Shown: piece after piece, positions 53,054 through 62,003 of the stretch
How positions within the stretch are numbered: position 1 is the first letter of the stretch
Layout of the letters: every line of letters begins with the position of its first letter
NCBI GenBank assembly: GCA_003510135.1
Contig: DOKY01000021.1
Span: 5,883 to 69,882, forward strand
DNA length: 64,000 nucleotides
Direction of reading: 5' to 3'
From: Pseudothermotoga sp.
GTDB lineage: Bacteria; Thermotogota; Thermotogae; Thermotogales; DSM-5069
Made by a program: the position numbers and the translations under genes
The notes under the pieces: generated by a model
The model's database searches: none
Seen by the model: only the letters and a program-made list of their open reading frames with translations
What the model was told of the DNA's origin: nothing

Positions 53054-54244
53054 CTACCTCCCCGTAAGGCAACGAAATTTCTCGAACAATATGCTGAAGA
53101 ATTTGTCCCTGTCAACCTTCAGAAGGACCTTTGCGTTGGGTTTGTTGTTCGTGGTTCGCCAGACGTCCACAACCGTCTGACCATACGTGAGTTCTCCCTT
53201 GGTTTCCACATCGACGAAATAATCTTGCGACTCGAAGATTTCAGGATGTAGTAAATACATCACGGTGCAGGGATCGTGCAGGATCGCACCATCGATATTG
53301 AAAACACTCTTGTACGTGGATTTGAAGAACATCAGAAGATCGGCCATGATTTGAAACCTGTGACCTAAGCTTCTGAGTTTCTCGGCCTCCCTTTCTGTTG
53401 CCACAACTTGGTGTGTGAGATCGAGCGGCGCCATCACTATCGGTACACCCGATCTGAAGACGATCCTTGCGGCCTCCGGATAGAGTTTCCCACCGCAAGA
53501 GAGCCTTAGTTTATTGCAACTCGTACAAAAAGACCTACTCATGGCAGATATTATTCCGACATAGTTTCCATCTTTGGTGACGAAGTATCTTCCAGGTCCT
53601 GCACCGAGTTTCACATTACTTGGTTTCAGTTCAAAAGCTGAAAGTCTTTTCAATATTTCTTCTTCAAAAACCACACCCCGGTTCGCTTTACCTATGGGCA
53701 TCATCTCGATGAACCTTATGGGAATACCTCTCTTGGCTGAAAAATCCACCAAATCACCGAGCTCATCTAAGTTCATCTGGCTGACAACGGTATTTATCTT
53801 CACAAAGAGCTTACAGTCTATGGCACTTTCTATCCCCTCGAGAACAGGTTTTAGCGAGCCTCTTGTGATTTCATAAAATCTATCCTCATTCAAACTGTTG
53901 AGACTCACATTCACTGAAAGCAAGCCAGACTCTCTTAGTGGACCCGCAAGTTCTTTTAGCTTACTACCGTTTGTGGTCAACGACAACTGGAAATACTTCG
54001 AAAGCTTTTTTGTTACATCGACCACATCTTCTCTGAGCAATGCCTCTCCACCTGTTATGCGAATTTGCTTGATACCAAGATTAGAGAATATCTCTGCCAA
54101 AATACCTATTTCGTCTATAGTCAACAGGCCATCTGAAGGTAAGAATTTGACGTCTGCTGGCATGCAGTAAAAACATCTGTGATTGCATTTGTCGGTTATG
54201 GAGAATCTCAGATAGTCTATTCTGCGATTGTACTTGTCGATCAC
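53054..54244 (-). CDS. Chimeric ORF: MoaA-like radical SAM N-terminus joined to a nucleoside hydrolase C-terminus
   Basis: A 396-residue open frame made of two unrelated parts. Residues 1-256 are MoaA-like: C-x3-C-x2-C at 20-27 (KCNHRCFYC), ITGGEALLR, TTNGSKL, and the start of the C-terminal cluster motif (FCTSCNKLRL). MoaA needs a third Cys 14 residues after the second; here that position is Glu257, the first residue of the other part. Residues 257-396 match the end of inosine-uridine nucleoside hydrolases (EAARIVFRSGVPIVMAPLD, GAILHDPCTV, VDVETKGELTYGQTVVD). The hydrolase's N-terminal catalytic Asp cluster is absent. GTG 54244 with GAGGT 6 bases upstream is preferred over ATG 54250. Probably non-functional for both activities. 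Confidence 0.8.
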   Translation of the reverse strand: MIDKYNRRIDYLRFSITDKCNHRCFYCMPADVKFLPSDGLLTIDEIGILAEIFSNLGIKQIRITGGEALLREDVVDVTKKLSKYFQLSLTTNGSKLKELAGPLRESGLLSVNVSLNSLNEDRFYEITRGSLKPVLEGIESAIDCKLFVKINTVVSQMNLDELGDLVDFSAKRGIPIRFIEMMPIGKANRGVVFEEEILKRLSAFELKPSNVKLGAGPGRYFVTKDGNYVGIISAMSRSFCTSCNKLRLSCGGKLYPEAARIVFRSGVPIVMAPLDLTHQVVATEREAEKLRSLGHRFQIMADLLMFFKSTYKSVFNIDGAILHDPCTVMYLLHPEIFESQDYFVDVETKGELTYGQTVVDVWRTTNNKPNAKVLLKVDRDKFFSILFEKFRCLTGR

Positions 54245-54261
54245 ATTCATACCTCAATAAG

Positions 54262-54290
54262 ATTATACGCTATCATCTCGTAGCTCAAAA
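54262..54290 (-). promoter_or_regulatory. Promoter upstream of the MoaA-nucleoside hydrolase chimera
   Basis: On the minus strand TTTTGA (54285-54290) and a perfect TATAAT (54262-54267) are 17 bases apart and 18 bases before the start at 54244. It would now drive the whole nucleoside uptake operon, with a promoter that came with the AT-rich DNA. Confidence 0.5.
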
Positions 54291-54481
54291 TTTGATCAAC
54301 CACTCCACATCGCTGCTAATTTGTCTGTCTTTTCTACATTTACATTCTGGTGACTATGAAAAACGAGATCTGGAGAAAACTGGCTTGGTTGCTTTATTAT
54401 TGCAATATAGAATTTTGTCTTTCGCAATACCTATTGTCTTTCAGATGGATATAATCTGAGATTGTCAGGGAGTGTAAATAA
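54291..54481. other. Intergenic region between the chimera and the second MFS gene
   Basis: Very AT-rich with no open frame worth noting. A TATAAT on the plus strand (54450-54455) is a likely -10 box for the MFS gene; no good -35 is seen at 16-18 bases. An AGGGAGTG ribosome-binding site is at 54468-54475. Confidence 0.4.
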
Positions 54482-55624
54482 TTGTATTTCTACATATTCA
54501 CCGCTATAACAAGCTTTTCAGGTCAAATCTACAGTGTAGTTTTCAATTTGTTCTTGAGATACGTTGGTTTGAGTAGCATCGAGATAGGAAAGATCACTTC
54601 TGCTGGCCTTTGGGAATCAGCGGTTCTTGGTACATTCTTTTCGCTTCTTGCCAGCAGAGTTGATAAAAGAAAATTACTGCTGTTCTTGCTTTCTTTGCAA
54701 ACACTGACTCTGTTCTTAAAAATCTTGTTGCAGACAGCCCAGTGGCAAATAGTCTTGAACTTCATCTCTGGCGCTGCATCCTCGGCGGTGTCTATCATCA
54801 TAACAGCTTCAATGATTGCCTCAACTTCAAAGAAGAACAGAATGATTCTCTTTGGCTCGAATTTCTCAATTTCAATGATCGTTGGAGTCCTTGGAAATCT
54901 GATCGGCGGTGTCATCAGCGACATGATCGGCTTGAAGTTGACCATGTTAGTTGGAGCCACTATCTACAGCACGAGTTTTCTGATTCTTAGTAAACTCTCT
55001 AGAATCGACAAGCAGGTTTTGCAGCAAATTCACTTTGATTCTCTGCAAAAGGGTATTCTCTGGTATTACTTACTCTCAAACTTGTTGGTTCGCTTTGGGG
55101 CAGGTCTATTCATAAGTTTTGGAAATTTAATGCTCAACGATCTCTTTGCCATATCCACAACGCTAATAGGTGTCGTGATGGCGTTCACCCAGATTGCCAC
55201 AGGTGTTGGAGGAGCAATGAATCATCTTCTAGAGAAACGTTTGGGTTCAACAAGGGTTCTGTTTTTCTGCTATACAGCTGTTGTACCGCTGATGATCTCT
55301 TTGGCATTTGTTCGAAACCCATTCTTCTTCTGTTTACTTTATGTGATCAGATTTATGCTGATGAACATGGTGAGTCCAATCTTTTCCGTGCTTGTTTTTT
55401 CAAACTTGCCTTTGCAATATCTTTCCTTCACGAATGCTCTTGGAAATCTTTTGAACAACTCTTCTCGTGCCGTTGCAGCTCTTTTGTATGGATACATAGT
55501 CAAGGACAACTCTGATTACACGAGATTGCTTTTGATAAGTTCTGTCTTCTATGTTTTCAATGCGCTTTTGACCTATTTCTTGCACAGAAAATTTGTTCTC
55601 CGTTCTGACAGTACTGTTGTATAA
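54482..55624 (+). CDS. MFS transporter (second copy)
   Basis: A 380-residue, twelve-helix major facilitator protein, full-length homologue of the one at 22958-24109. Shared blocks are FGAGLF, CYTAVVPLM, RFMLMNMV, VLVFSNLP, GNLLNNSSRA and DYTRLLLIS. Identity by eye is perhaps around half, so this is an old divergence rather than a fresh copy. The start is TTG 54482. Base composition is AT-rich, unlike the first copy. The propeller gene follows 34 bases later, as at the first locus. Substrate unknown. Confidence 0.85.
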   Translation: MYFYIFTAITSFSGQIYSVVFNLFLRYVGLSSIEIGKITSAGLWESAVLGTFFSLLASRVDKRKLLLFLLSLQTLTLFLKILLQTAQWQIVLNFISGAASSAVSIIITASMIASTSKKNRMILFGSNFSISMIVGVLGNLIGGVISDMIGLKLTMLVGATIYSTSFLILSKLSRIDKQVLQQIHFDSLQKGILWYYLLSNLLVRFGAGLFISFGNLMLNDLFAISTTLIGVVMAFTQIATGVGGAMNHLLEKRLGSTRVLFFCYTAVVPLMISLAFVRNPFFFCLLYVIRFMLMNMVSPIFSVLVFSNLPLQYLSFTNALGNLLNNSSRAVAALLYGYIVKDNSDYTRLLLISSVFYVFNALLTYFLHRKFVLRSDSTVV

Positions 55625-55658
55625 TTCTCATAAGCAGATCAATCGCTTGAGGTGTACT

Positions 55659-57596
55659 ATGAGAATAACCATCTTTTTGCTTTTCGTGTTGACAGCTACA
55701 GCATATGGACAGTACTTACTTGTTCTAACCAGTAATAGCCTTGAACTGTATGACATCTCTATACCACTTGTTCCAACAAAGATCGCAGTAACAGAAACCG
55801 TAAATCCACTGAAAGCGTTGTATCAATCAGAAAGGATATATGTCCTCTCAACCACAAAGATAGAATTGTATGATTCTTCTCTGAACAGGATTACGACAAC
55901 AACACTAAGCGAAAAGATCTTCGATGCGTTACTCATTGATGATTTATATGTATTTTCAGAGTACAAATTGTCTGTTTACAGCAAAACCTTAGCTCATGTT
56001 CGCAGCTACACCTTTGCAGAAAAGGTTGTGAGAGTCGATGTTTGTGGTGATAACATAATAACTTTGCATCCATCAGGAAAGATTGTTTGTTATACGAAAT
56101 CGATGAATAAACTGTGGGATTTGTCCGGACCAGAACCATTTTTGGGAATGCAAACCATAGAGGACAGTCTCTTTGTTTGGACAAAGAACAGATTCTACAT
56201 GTTCAAGATCAACGAAGGCTATCCTGTTTACGAGAAGGAAGGCAACTTTACTGGCAACTTCGTCCAAGTGATCAGAGTTAGAGATAGCTTGGTTTTACTT
56301 GATTCTAACGGTGTACTGAGGTTAGTTCCATTGCAAAGTTTCAAGATTGTGGAAACCATAAGTGTTAACGCCAAAACAATGAGTGCTTATGGAGATTACA
56401 TCTACGTAACCACAAATGATGGCAGGATAAGAGTTGTGAATGTTTTGTTCTCCTCAATGAAATTGTTGCACAGTTTCTCGACGAATGCTTTATTCTCGAG
56501 AACGATTTCCATCTCACCAAAACCAAAAACAGCTGAATTAGAAAAATTCACACAGTTACCTGTAGAACCTCCGAAGATTGAAAAGAAACAAATTGAGCTG
56601 ATTTACGAGGCGAAGTTACCGATATCAGCAAATACCTCTTGTGTTGTCTCTGGTAAAGACCTTTATTCAACATCGATGTATGGTGAATTGATCAATTTCA
56701 ACATAGAAACAAAGAGAAGTTCTTCATCGAAGATCTCTTTCATCACCACAAGCGATCTTACTTTGATGAATGACGGTACAACATTGATAATGGGCTCTTG
56801 GGACAAGAGCGTCTATCTTCTGAGAAACAAGCCAGCAAAAATCAGAACAGGTTCAAATGTAAGTCTCGCCAGTTCGATAACACCTAAAGGATTTGTAGTC
56901 GCAGATGACGATGGCATACTCTCACATTTCGATAATTTTGGAAACGAAATTTGGAAATTCAACTTAGGCAACTGGCTTGTTTGTCCTGTTGCGGTACACG
57001 AACATTTTGGAATTCTCGCACTCGATTGGCTGGGCATACTAAGACTAATCGACTTTTCTGGCAATTTAGTCTGGGCAACCTACTTAGAGTTCAGTAATCA
57101 GGGGACCATCGCTTTATCTGAAGAAAGGGCCTTCGTAGCGAACAACGGTAAGCTTTACTGTATAGAACTTTCATCTGGTAAAGTAATGTGGACCTTTTCA
57201 CAAACAAGCCCAGTGGTGAACCATGTTGTCTGCGACAACAAAATCGTTATGTGCTATTCTCAATCAGGAGAATTGTATGCGCTTGATCACTCAGGAAAGT
57301 TGCTTTCCTCGAGCAAATTTGAGAACCTTTTCAGCATCATTCTGACCAAAAGTTCTAGGGCACTTGTTTTCACGCAGACAGAGGTTACATTGATCGATCA
57401 GAATCTCAAAATACTCACCAGTGAGAAATTACCTCACCCTCCCACGGTACATCCAACGATGACAGAAGATGGCACTGTCTATGTCATCTCGAATGACCGG
57501 CTGATCCTCTACTCCGTTGACGACAAACCGGCTGCAGGATGGGCTATGTATTTGAAGGATCAATCACACAGCAGTCTTTTATCGGTGAACCGCTGA
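55659..57596 (+). CDS. Secreted PQQ-like beta-propeller protein (second copy)
   Basis: A 645-residue exported protein, homologue of the one at 21010-22941 from end to end. Both share the opening after the signal peptide, the VADDDG blade, the LALDWLGILRLIDFSG-type blade and the ending GWxMYLKD. A signal peptide runs to about residue 17 (TAYGQ). ATG 55659 with TGAGGTG upstream is preferred over an open frame from 55593. The 3' end overlaps a trkH fragment on the other strand by 18 bases, as the first copy overlaps the intact trkH by 21. No active site is recognised; it may be a surface or periplasmic scaffold working with the MFS protein. Confidence 0.8.
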   Translation: MRITIFLLFVLTATAYGQYLLVLTSNSLELYDISIPLVPTKIAVTETVNPLKALYQSERIYVLSTTKIELYDSSLNRITTTTLSEKIFDALLIDDLYVFSEYKLSVYSKTLAHVRSYTFAEKVVRVDVCGDNIITLHPSGKIVCYTKSMNKLWDLSGPEPFLGMQTIEDSLFVWTKNRFYMFKINEGYPVYEKEGNFTGNFVQVIRVRDSLVLLDSNGVLRLVPLQSFKIVETISVNAKTMSAYGDYIYVTTNDGRIRVVNVLFSSMKLLHSFSTNALFSRTISISPKPKTAELEKFTQLPVEPPKIEKKQIELIYEAKLPISANTSCVVSGKDLYSTSMYGELINFNIETKRSSSSKISFITTSDLTLMNDGTTLIMGSWDKSVYLLRNKPAKIRTGSNVSLASSITPKGFVVADDDGILSHFDNFGNEIWKFNLGNWLVCPVAVHEHFGILALDWLGILRLIDFSGNLVWATYLEFSNQGTIALSEERAFVANNGKLYCIELSSGKVMWTFSQTSPVVNHVVCDNKIVMCYSQSGELYALDHSGKLLSSSKFENLFSIILTKSSRALVFTQTEVTLIDQNLKILTSEKLPHPPTVHPTMTEDGTVYVISNDRLILYSVDDKPAAGWAMYLKDQSHSSLLSVNR

Positions 57597-57755
57597 CGAA
57601 AAATCTCTGAACACTTTAGCAAAAGCGTACAAGACTACGAGAAACTCGAGTCTACCAAGAAACATACCCATGATCAACGTCCAAAGAGCTCCATCTGGCA
57701 TCGAGTAATTTGTTACACCAACTGAAAGGCCGACACCAGCAACTGCCATTTGTAG
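57579..57755 (-). pseudogene. 3' fragment of a second trkH
   Basis: The minus strand encodes the last 58 or so residues of a TrkH: AGVGLSVGVTNYSMPDGALWTL, MGMFLGRLEFLVVLYAFAKVF and a short tail to the TAA stop. The intact trkH has AGVGLSCGITSSTMPLGAMWTL and MGMFMGRLEFLVVVYALAKIF at its end. The match stops near 57755, just before the ribosome-binding site and ATG of the FGGY kinase on the other strand. The 93-residue open frame that extends to 57860 on the minus strand is antisense to the kinase and not real beyond this point. It marks a recombination or deletion that removed the rest of the gene. Confidence 0.85.
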
Positions 57756-57774
57756 AACTTGTGGAGGAAAGCGT

Positions 57775-59202
57775 ATGAAGGCATACATTGGCATAGATGT
57801 TGGAACAACAAACACCAAGGTCATCGCTGTGACCAGAAACGGTATAGAAAGGATCCACAAACTTCAAACTACTAAAAAGCTAATAGACGGTGTTGAGTTC
57901 TTCGACCTGGACAAGATAGAGAGAAACCTGAGGAATACCATCAACGCGATACGAGAGTCTTATCAAATTGCGGGTATTGCGTGCACGAGTGTGGGAGAAT
58001 CTGTTGTACCGGTTGCATCGGGGAGAAAATTACATGACCCCATTGTCTGGTACGACACATGTACAAAAGCACTACAAGAAGAGAACGAAAATCTGGTGAA
58101 CCAACTTGCACCCTACATAATCTCTGGTTCCCGAGATATTTACTATTACTCACTTTACAAGATCTTGTACATGCAGAGAAAAGGTATGGTCAAGCTAAAC
58201 GATGTAGAGCACTGGCTTCCGGTGTCTTCTTATATCGCTTATAGATTGACTGGTACTGCCGTGTGGGATATGACTCAGGCGTACCGCAGTCACATGGTTG
58301 ATATTCATCGAAGGTGCTGGAATGAACAGCTGCTCAACGCCTTCGACATACCAGTTCAGCAACTTGGAAAACTTGACTACACCTCTTCCTTCGTTGGGTA
58401 CTATGACAATATCCCAGTTTTCCTCGCTGGACATGACCACTTGACTGGGACCTATGGGCTGATCTCGTTGTTCGGCAGCGAGTTGATCTTCGATTCAATG
58501 GGCACGGCATCGTACATAGTCGGTGTTGCAACTGAAAGGGAAAACGAGTTTCACCTAGATAGGCCATTCATGAAGACGGGTGGGAACATAGGTATAGCCT
58601 TTCAGGACAAGCAGTACTATTTGGCTTCAGGCATAAGATTTCACGGCAAGTTGATCGAATTGGTTTTGAAATTCCTTGGCTTGAGACTTTCCTCAAAGAG
58701 ATTTGAAAAATTGAATAGTGCGATCTCGAAAATGCCGACAGATTACATTTTCTGTATCTACACAAATGGCGACAATATCGTTGGAGAAGAGGCAGACGGT
58801 GTGAATTTTGTGCAAATTCCACCTGATTGTTCTCAAGAACAGGTTCTACAAAGTGTCTATCTCTACTTATGCTACACAAGCAGAATAACCGTTGAAAGTC
58901 TTTGGCGACTGCTTGGAAAATTACCAATCGTTGTTGGTGGTGCATTGGTTGGAAACGACGTTTTCATGAATTACAAAGCTTCGATGCTCGGCGAAACGCT
59001 TTATTACCTGGACACTACCGAACTAACAGCTCTCGGTGCTTCAGTTGCAGCCGTCAAGGGGGCAAGAGATGAAGAAACACTCTTGTCGCTCAGAGAAAAG
59101 ATCACTTTTCGGAAATTCGAGCCATTGAATGAAGATGTAACGCAGATGAACATGCTTTATCGCAAAATTAGCGAGCAGTACAAGAAATTGTTGAAGAGAT
59201 GA
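57775..59202 (+). CDS. FGGY-family carbohydrate kinase of unknown specificity
   Basis: A 475-residue kinase with the FGGY ATP loop GIDVGTTNTKV (residues 6-16), a central GHDHLTG run near 221-227 where the family has the sugar and catalytic Asp region, SMGTASY and, near the end, VVGGALVGND. It is shorter and more diverged than the arabinose-operon kinase at 32222. It starts 20 bases after the trkH fragment, behind a GGAGGAAAG site, and is followed 13 bases later by a class II aldolase. A kinase plus aldolase pair suggests phosphorylation of a keto-sugar and cleavage of the product, for example a tagatose- or fuculose-like route. Confidence 0.8.
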   Translation: MKAYIGIDVGTTNTKVIAVTRNGIERIHKLQTTKKLIDGVEFFDLDKIERNLRNTINAIRESYQIAGIACTSVGESVVPVASGRKLHDPIVWYDTCTKALQEENENLVNQLAPYIISGSRDIYYYSLYKILYMQRKGMVKLNDVEHWLPVSSYIAYRLTGTAVWDMTQAYRSHMVDIHRRCWNEQLLNAFDIPVQQLGKLDYTSSFVGYYDNIPVFLAGHDHLTGTYGLISLFGSELIFDSMGTASYIVGVATERENEFHLDRPFMKTGGNIGIAFQDKQYYLASGIRFHGKLIELVLKFLGLRLSSKRFEKLNSAISKMPTDYIFCIYTNGDNIVGEEADGVNFVQIPPDCSQEQVLQSVYLYLCYTSRITVESLWRLLGKLPIVVGGALVGNDVFMNYKASMLGETLYYLDTTELTALGASVAAVKGARDEETLLSLREKITFRKFEPLNEDVTQMNMLYRKISEQYKKLLKR

Positions 59203-59215
59203 GGAGGTATGTGAC

Positions 59216-60058
59216 ATGCTCGTGACATTGAAAGAGCTAGTCCAACTTGCGTACAAATCTGATTATGCAGTACCTGCTTTCAACATCCACACCTATGAAG
59301 ACGCCGTGGCAATTGTAAAAGGTGCGGAAGAAATGAAATCTCCCGTCATACTGATGGCTTCTCCAAGTGCGATTAAACACTTGGGTATAAAAGTCGCAGC
59401 GTGCATCATGAACGAGCTTGCCCAGAATGCAGTGGTACCGGTTGTATCACATTTGGATCACGCAACGGATCTTGATATCATCTTCAAGGCTATGAAGGTT
59501 GGGTTTTCTTCTGTTATGTACGATGGATCAAATTTGAGTTTCGAAGAGAATGTCCAGAACACAAAGTTGGTTGTGAGAGTTGCAAGGGCTTTTGGTGTAT
59601 CTGTAGAAGCGGAGATAGGCAGAGTTGGAAAATCTGAAGAAGGCGAAGAAGTTATCCAGATTTTGACAGAACCCGATGCAGCGAGTAGGTTCTTTGAACT
59701 CACACAGGTCGATGCGTTGGCTGTCGCTGTTGGTACAGCACATGGCATGCAGAAGCAAGAAGCACAGATAAACTTTGAGCGAGTTGAAGAAATACAAAAC
59801 GTGGTGGATGTACCTTTGGTACTTCATGGCTCTAGTGGTGTACCAGATGAAGATCTAACCAAGATCAGCAAGATGAGGTTCGGTAAGATAAACATTGGCA
59901 CAGTGCTCAAAACAGTTTATGTTGATAGAATTCGAAAGGTATTACAAGAACAACCACAGCTGAAAGATCAAATCAGGTTGCTTCAAGAAGCATCCATCGC
60001 CGTGACAGAGATGGTAAAGCACAAAATAAAGTTGCTGAACAGTTCGGGTAGGATGTGA
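59216..60058 (+). CDS. Class II fructose/tagatose-bisphosphate aldolase family protein
   Basis: A 280-residue zinc aldolase. PAFNIHTYED near residue 20, catalytic Asp81 in the SHLDHA motif (78-83) with zinc ligand His82, a VGTAHG run near 172 and LHGSSGVPDE near 204 are the family landmarks (GatY/KbaY/FbaA). The family's bisphosphate versus monophosphate ketose preference cannot be read from sequence. With the FGGY kinase directly upstream, a ketose 1-phosphate or bisphosphate substrate is likely. A GAGGAGG site precedes the ATG. It converges on the GH20 gene with a 78-base gap that shows no terminator. Confidence 0.85.
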   Translation: MLVTLKELVQLAYKSDYAVPAFNIHTYEDAVAIVKGAEEMKSPVILMASPSAIKHLGIKVAACIMNELAQNAVVPVVSHLDHATDLDIIFKAMKVGFSSVMYDGSNLSFEENVQNTKLVVRVARAFGVSVEAEIGRVGKSEEGEEVIQILTEPDAASRFFELTQVDALAVAVGTAHGMQKQEAQINFERVEEIQNVVDVPLVLHGSSGVPDEDLTKISKMRFGKINIGTVLKTVYVDRIRKVLQEQPQLKDQIRLLQEASIAVTEMVKHKIKLLNSSGRM

Positions 60059-60136
60059 ACGGTTTTCGCAATACTGATGACTGTATTTTCTGAGTTTCGC
60101 GACGATGTATGTGGCCAGGTGGTACTCAGCGAATAA

Positions 60137-61960
60137 TCAGGCTCGTATTTTGAGTATTCTCGTCAGTTTCTCAAGACTTTGGTTTAATCCACCTGGTCTG
60201 TTCACATTCAGCCAAATTTGCGCGTATTCTTGAGCAACTCTGTTCAATTCTTCTTTGAAACTGTGCCAGTCTTGATCTGGCACTCTTTCGAGCGAACTGT
60301 ATTCTTTTTCAAAGATGAAAGCGCGCATTCCAAGAATCAGCATTTGCGCGTTGTTAACCACCTGAGCAATCACTTGTCGTAGATTTGCTTGCACATCAAA
60401 AGCCAAAAGTCTTTTGATCACATCTTCTGCCTCATTGATGGCTTTACGAGTGCTATTTATGTCTTCTTTACTGACTTCTTCAAGATGTTCAAACATCTTG
60501 TGTGGAAGCACAAGTGACATGAAATATGGGCTCATGTTAGGAAGTTGAAGGCTGGTACGTTTGTATAGAACACCAAGCGTGTAAATATCCTCAGCTAACG
60601 GTAAGTCGGTCTTGAAAAGATGTATATCAATCTGTCTCAGTAGGTCATCTAACGTCATTCCTGATGATATGTTCCAGCCTATCGTGGAGGCATATCCAAG
60701 AGGTATCATCGAAAACGGCAAATGCTGAGGATGACCGTTATCACCCCAATCGGTCAGGAGAAAACCAATGGCACCATATTTGCTACCATTCAGTAGAGCA
60801 CTTCTGATGTTGGCGAGCGCATTATCACTCCTACCGACAAAGGAGTTCCAACTCGAGGTACCAGGGCACACATAAAATGTAACACCCCTTTCTGAAAACA
60901 GTCTGCACTCGTGCTCATAAGGATGATTGTTCTCATATCCCCATATGAGTGAAATGACATCATCCGGTAAGTTTACAACGAGTTCAGGGTAATTCTTTAT
61001 GATATCACCCCAAAACATCATAGTTTTTCCACGTCTTTTAAGCAATTTGTATATCTGATTTAGAAAATTCAGGTAAACTTTACCCTTCCCAAGTCTTTCA
61101 CAGATTTCCTTTGAACGACCAAGTCCTAAGTCATATGTTTCATCACCACCTATGTTTACTTTTACACTGGTGAAGTTGGGCAAGAGTTGATCGAAAAGAC
61201 TTTCCAGGAATGTTATAGATTCCTGTAGAGTGGGGCAAAGTGAGAACGGGCCATACTTTTCTCCCCAAGGAGTCGTAAAACCCTCCGGACATTCAGCAAG
61301 GTACTTGTACTCTTCATGTCTGAGCCATTTGCCAAGGTGCCCAAAAGAGTTCTGATTCGGTACAAGCTCAATGAATCTATCTTTGCAATATCTGTCAAGT
61401 TCCAGTATTTCTTCTGCGGTGAACGGACTGTACCCTTTCCATACTCTTTCATGCCCTTCGTAAGCGAAGGTGTGTTCAAAATAAAGCTGAAACTCGTTGT
61501 ACTTCAACTCAGCTAAAAGATCTATAAGTGCTTTCAAAGTCTGCATGTTTGGTATCCTGTCTCTGCTGACATCGAGCATGAACCCACGGTTTTCAAAATC
61601 TGGTTCGTCTTCAATGATCATCGTTGGTATCTTGTAGCCGTACTCTCTCACCAATTGTTTGAAAGTCTGAGAACCATAGAACAAGCCTTGAATTGTTTTC
61701 GCAATTATCGCAATAGCATCTCGCGTGATCTTTATCTTGTATCCCTGTGAACTCGAGACAGCGCTCGAATCGATTATCAGTTTTATAGCAACATCACTAC
61801 CACTGAAACCAGTGAATGAGAAATTTCTCCCGGACTTTATCAATTCATCCTTGAGCAATGAAGCAACCGCGAATGAATCATAACTTGTAAGAATTTTCCC
61901 ACACAGTGGCAGTTCACATTCTCCATCCAGCATGATCAATCTTCTCGGTTGTGGAAGCAT
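60137..61960 (-). CDS. Beta-N-acetylhexosaminidase, GH20
   Basis: Removes terminal GlcNAc or GalNAc residues. The 607-residue protein has an N-terminal GH20b-like alpha/beta domain (ending GLFYGSQTFKQLV near 92-104) and a barrel that begins EDEPDFENRGFMLDVSRDRIP. The catalytic Asp273-Glu274 pair lies in NIGGDETYDLG. The last 150 residues are helical. No signal peptide is present, so it acts on imported oligosaccharides in the cytosol. ATG 61960 has an AGGAGGG site. It is 43 bases after a BadF/GlcNAc-type kinase on the same strand, which would phosphorylate the released sugar. Confidence 0.9.
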   Translation of the reverse strand: MLPQPRRLIMLDGECELPLCGKILTSYDSFAVASLLKDELIKSGRNFSFTGFSGSDVAIKLIIDSSAVSSSQGYKIKITRDAIAIIAKTIQGLFYGSQTFKQLVREYGYKIPTMIIEDEPDFENRGFMLDVSRDRIPNMQTLKALIDLLAELKYNEFQLYFEHTFAYEGHERVWKGYSPFTAEEILELDRYCKDRFIELVPNQNSFGHLGKWLRHEEYKYLAECPEGFTTPWGEKYGPFSLCPTLQESITFLESLFDQLLPNFTSVKVNIGGDETYDLGLGRSKEICERLGKGKVYLNFLNQIYKLLKRRGKTMMFWGDIIKNYPELVVNLPDDVISLIWGYENNHPYEHECRLFSERGVTFYVCPGTSSWNSFVGRSDNALANIRSALLNGSKYGAIGFLLTDWGDNGHPQHLPFSMIPLGYASTIGWNISSGMTLDDLLRQIDIHLFKTDLPLAEDIYTLGVLYKRTSLQLPNMSPYFMSLVLPHKMFEHLEEVSKEDINSTRKAINEAEDVIKRLLAFDVQANLRQVIAQVVNNAQMLILGMRAFIFEKEYSSLERVPDQDWHSFKEELNRVAQEYAQIWLNVNRPGGLNQSLEKLTRILKIRA

Positions 61961-62003
61961 TTATTCAACCACCCTCCTAATTAAATCGCCTTTGGTGGGA
62001 AGC

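Noticed and set aside
53400..53500. A mobile element or att site at the left border of the AT-rich block
   Set aside because: No transposase, integrase, tRNA or direct repeat could be found near the border; the joint lies cleanly inside a reading frame.
57756..57860. Extension of the trkH fragment to a 93-residue open frame
   Set aside because: Beyond 57755 the frame is antisense to the FGGY kinase start and no longer resembles TrkH; the ATG at 57860 is accidental.
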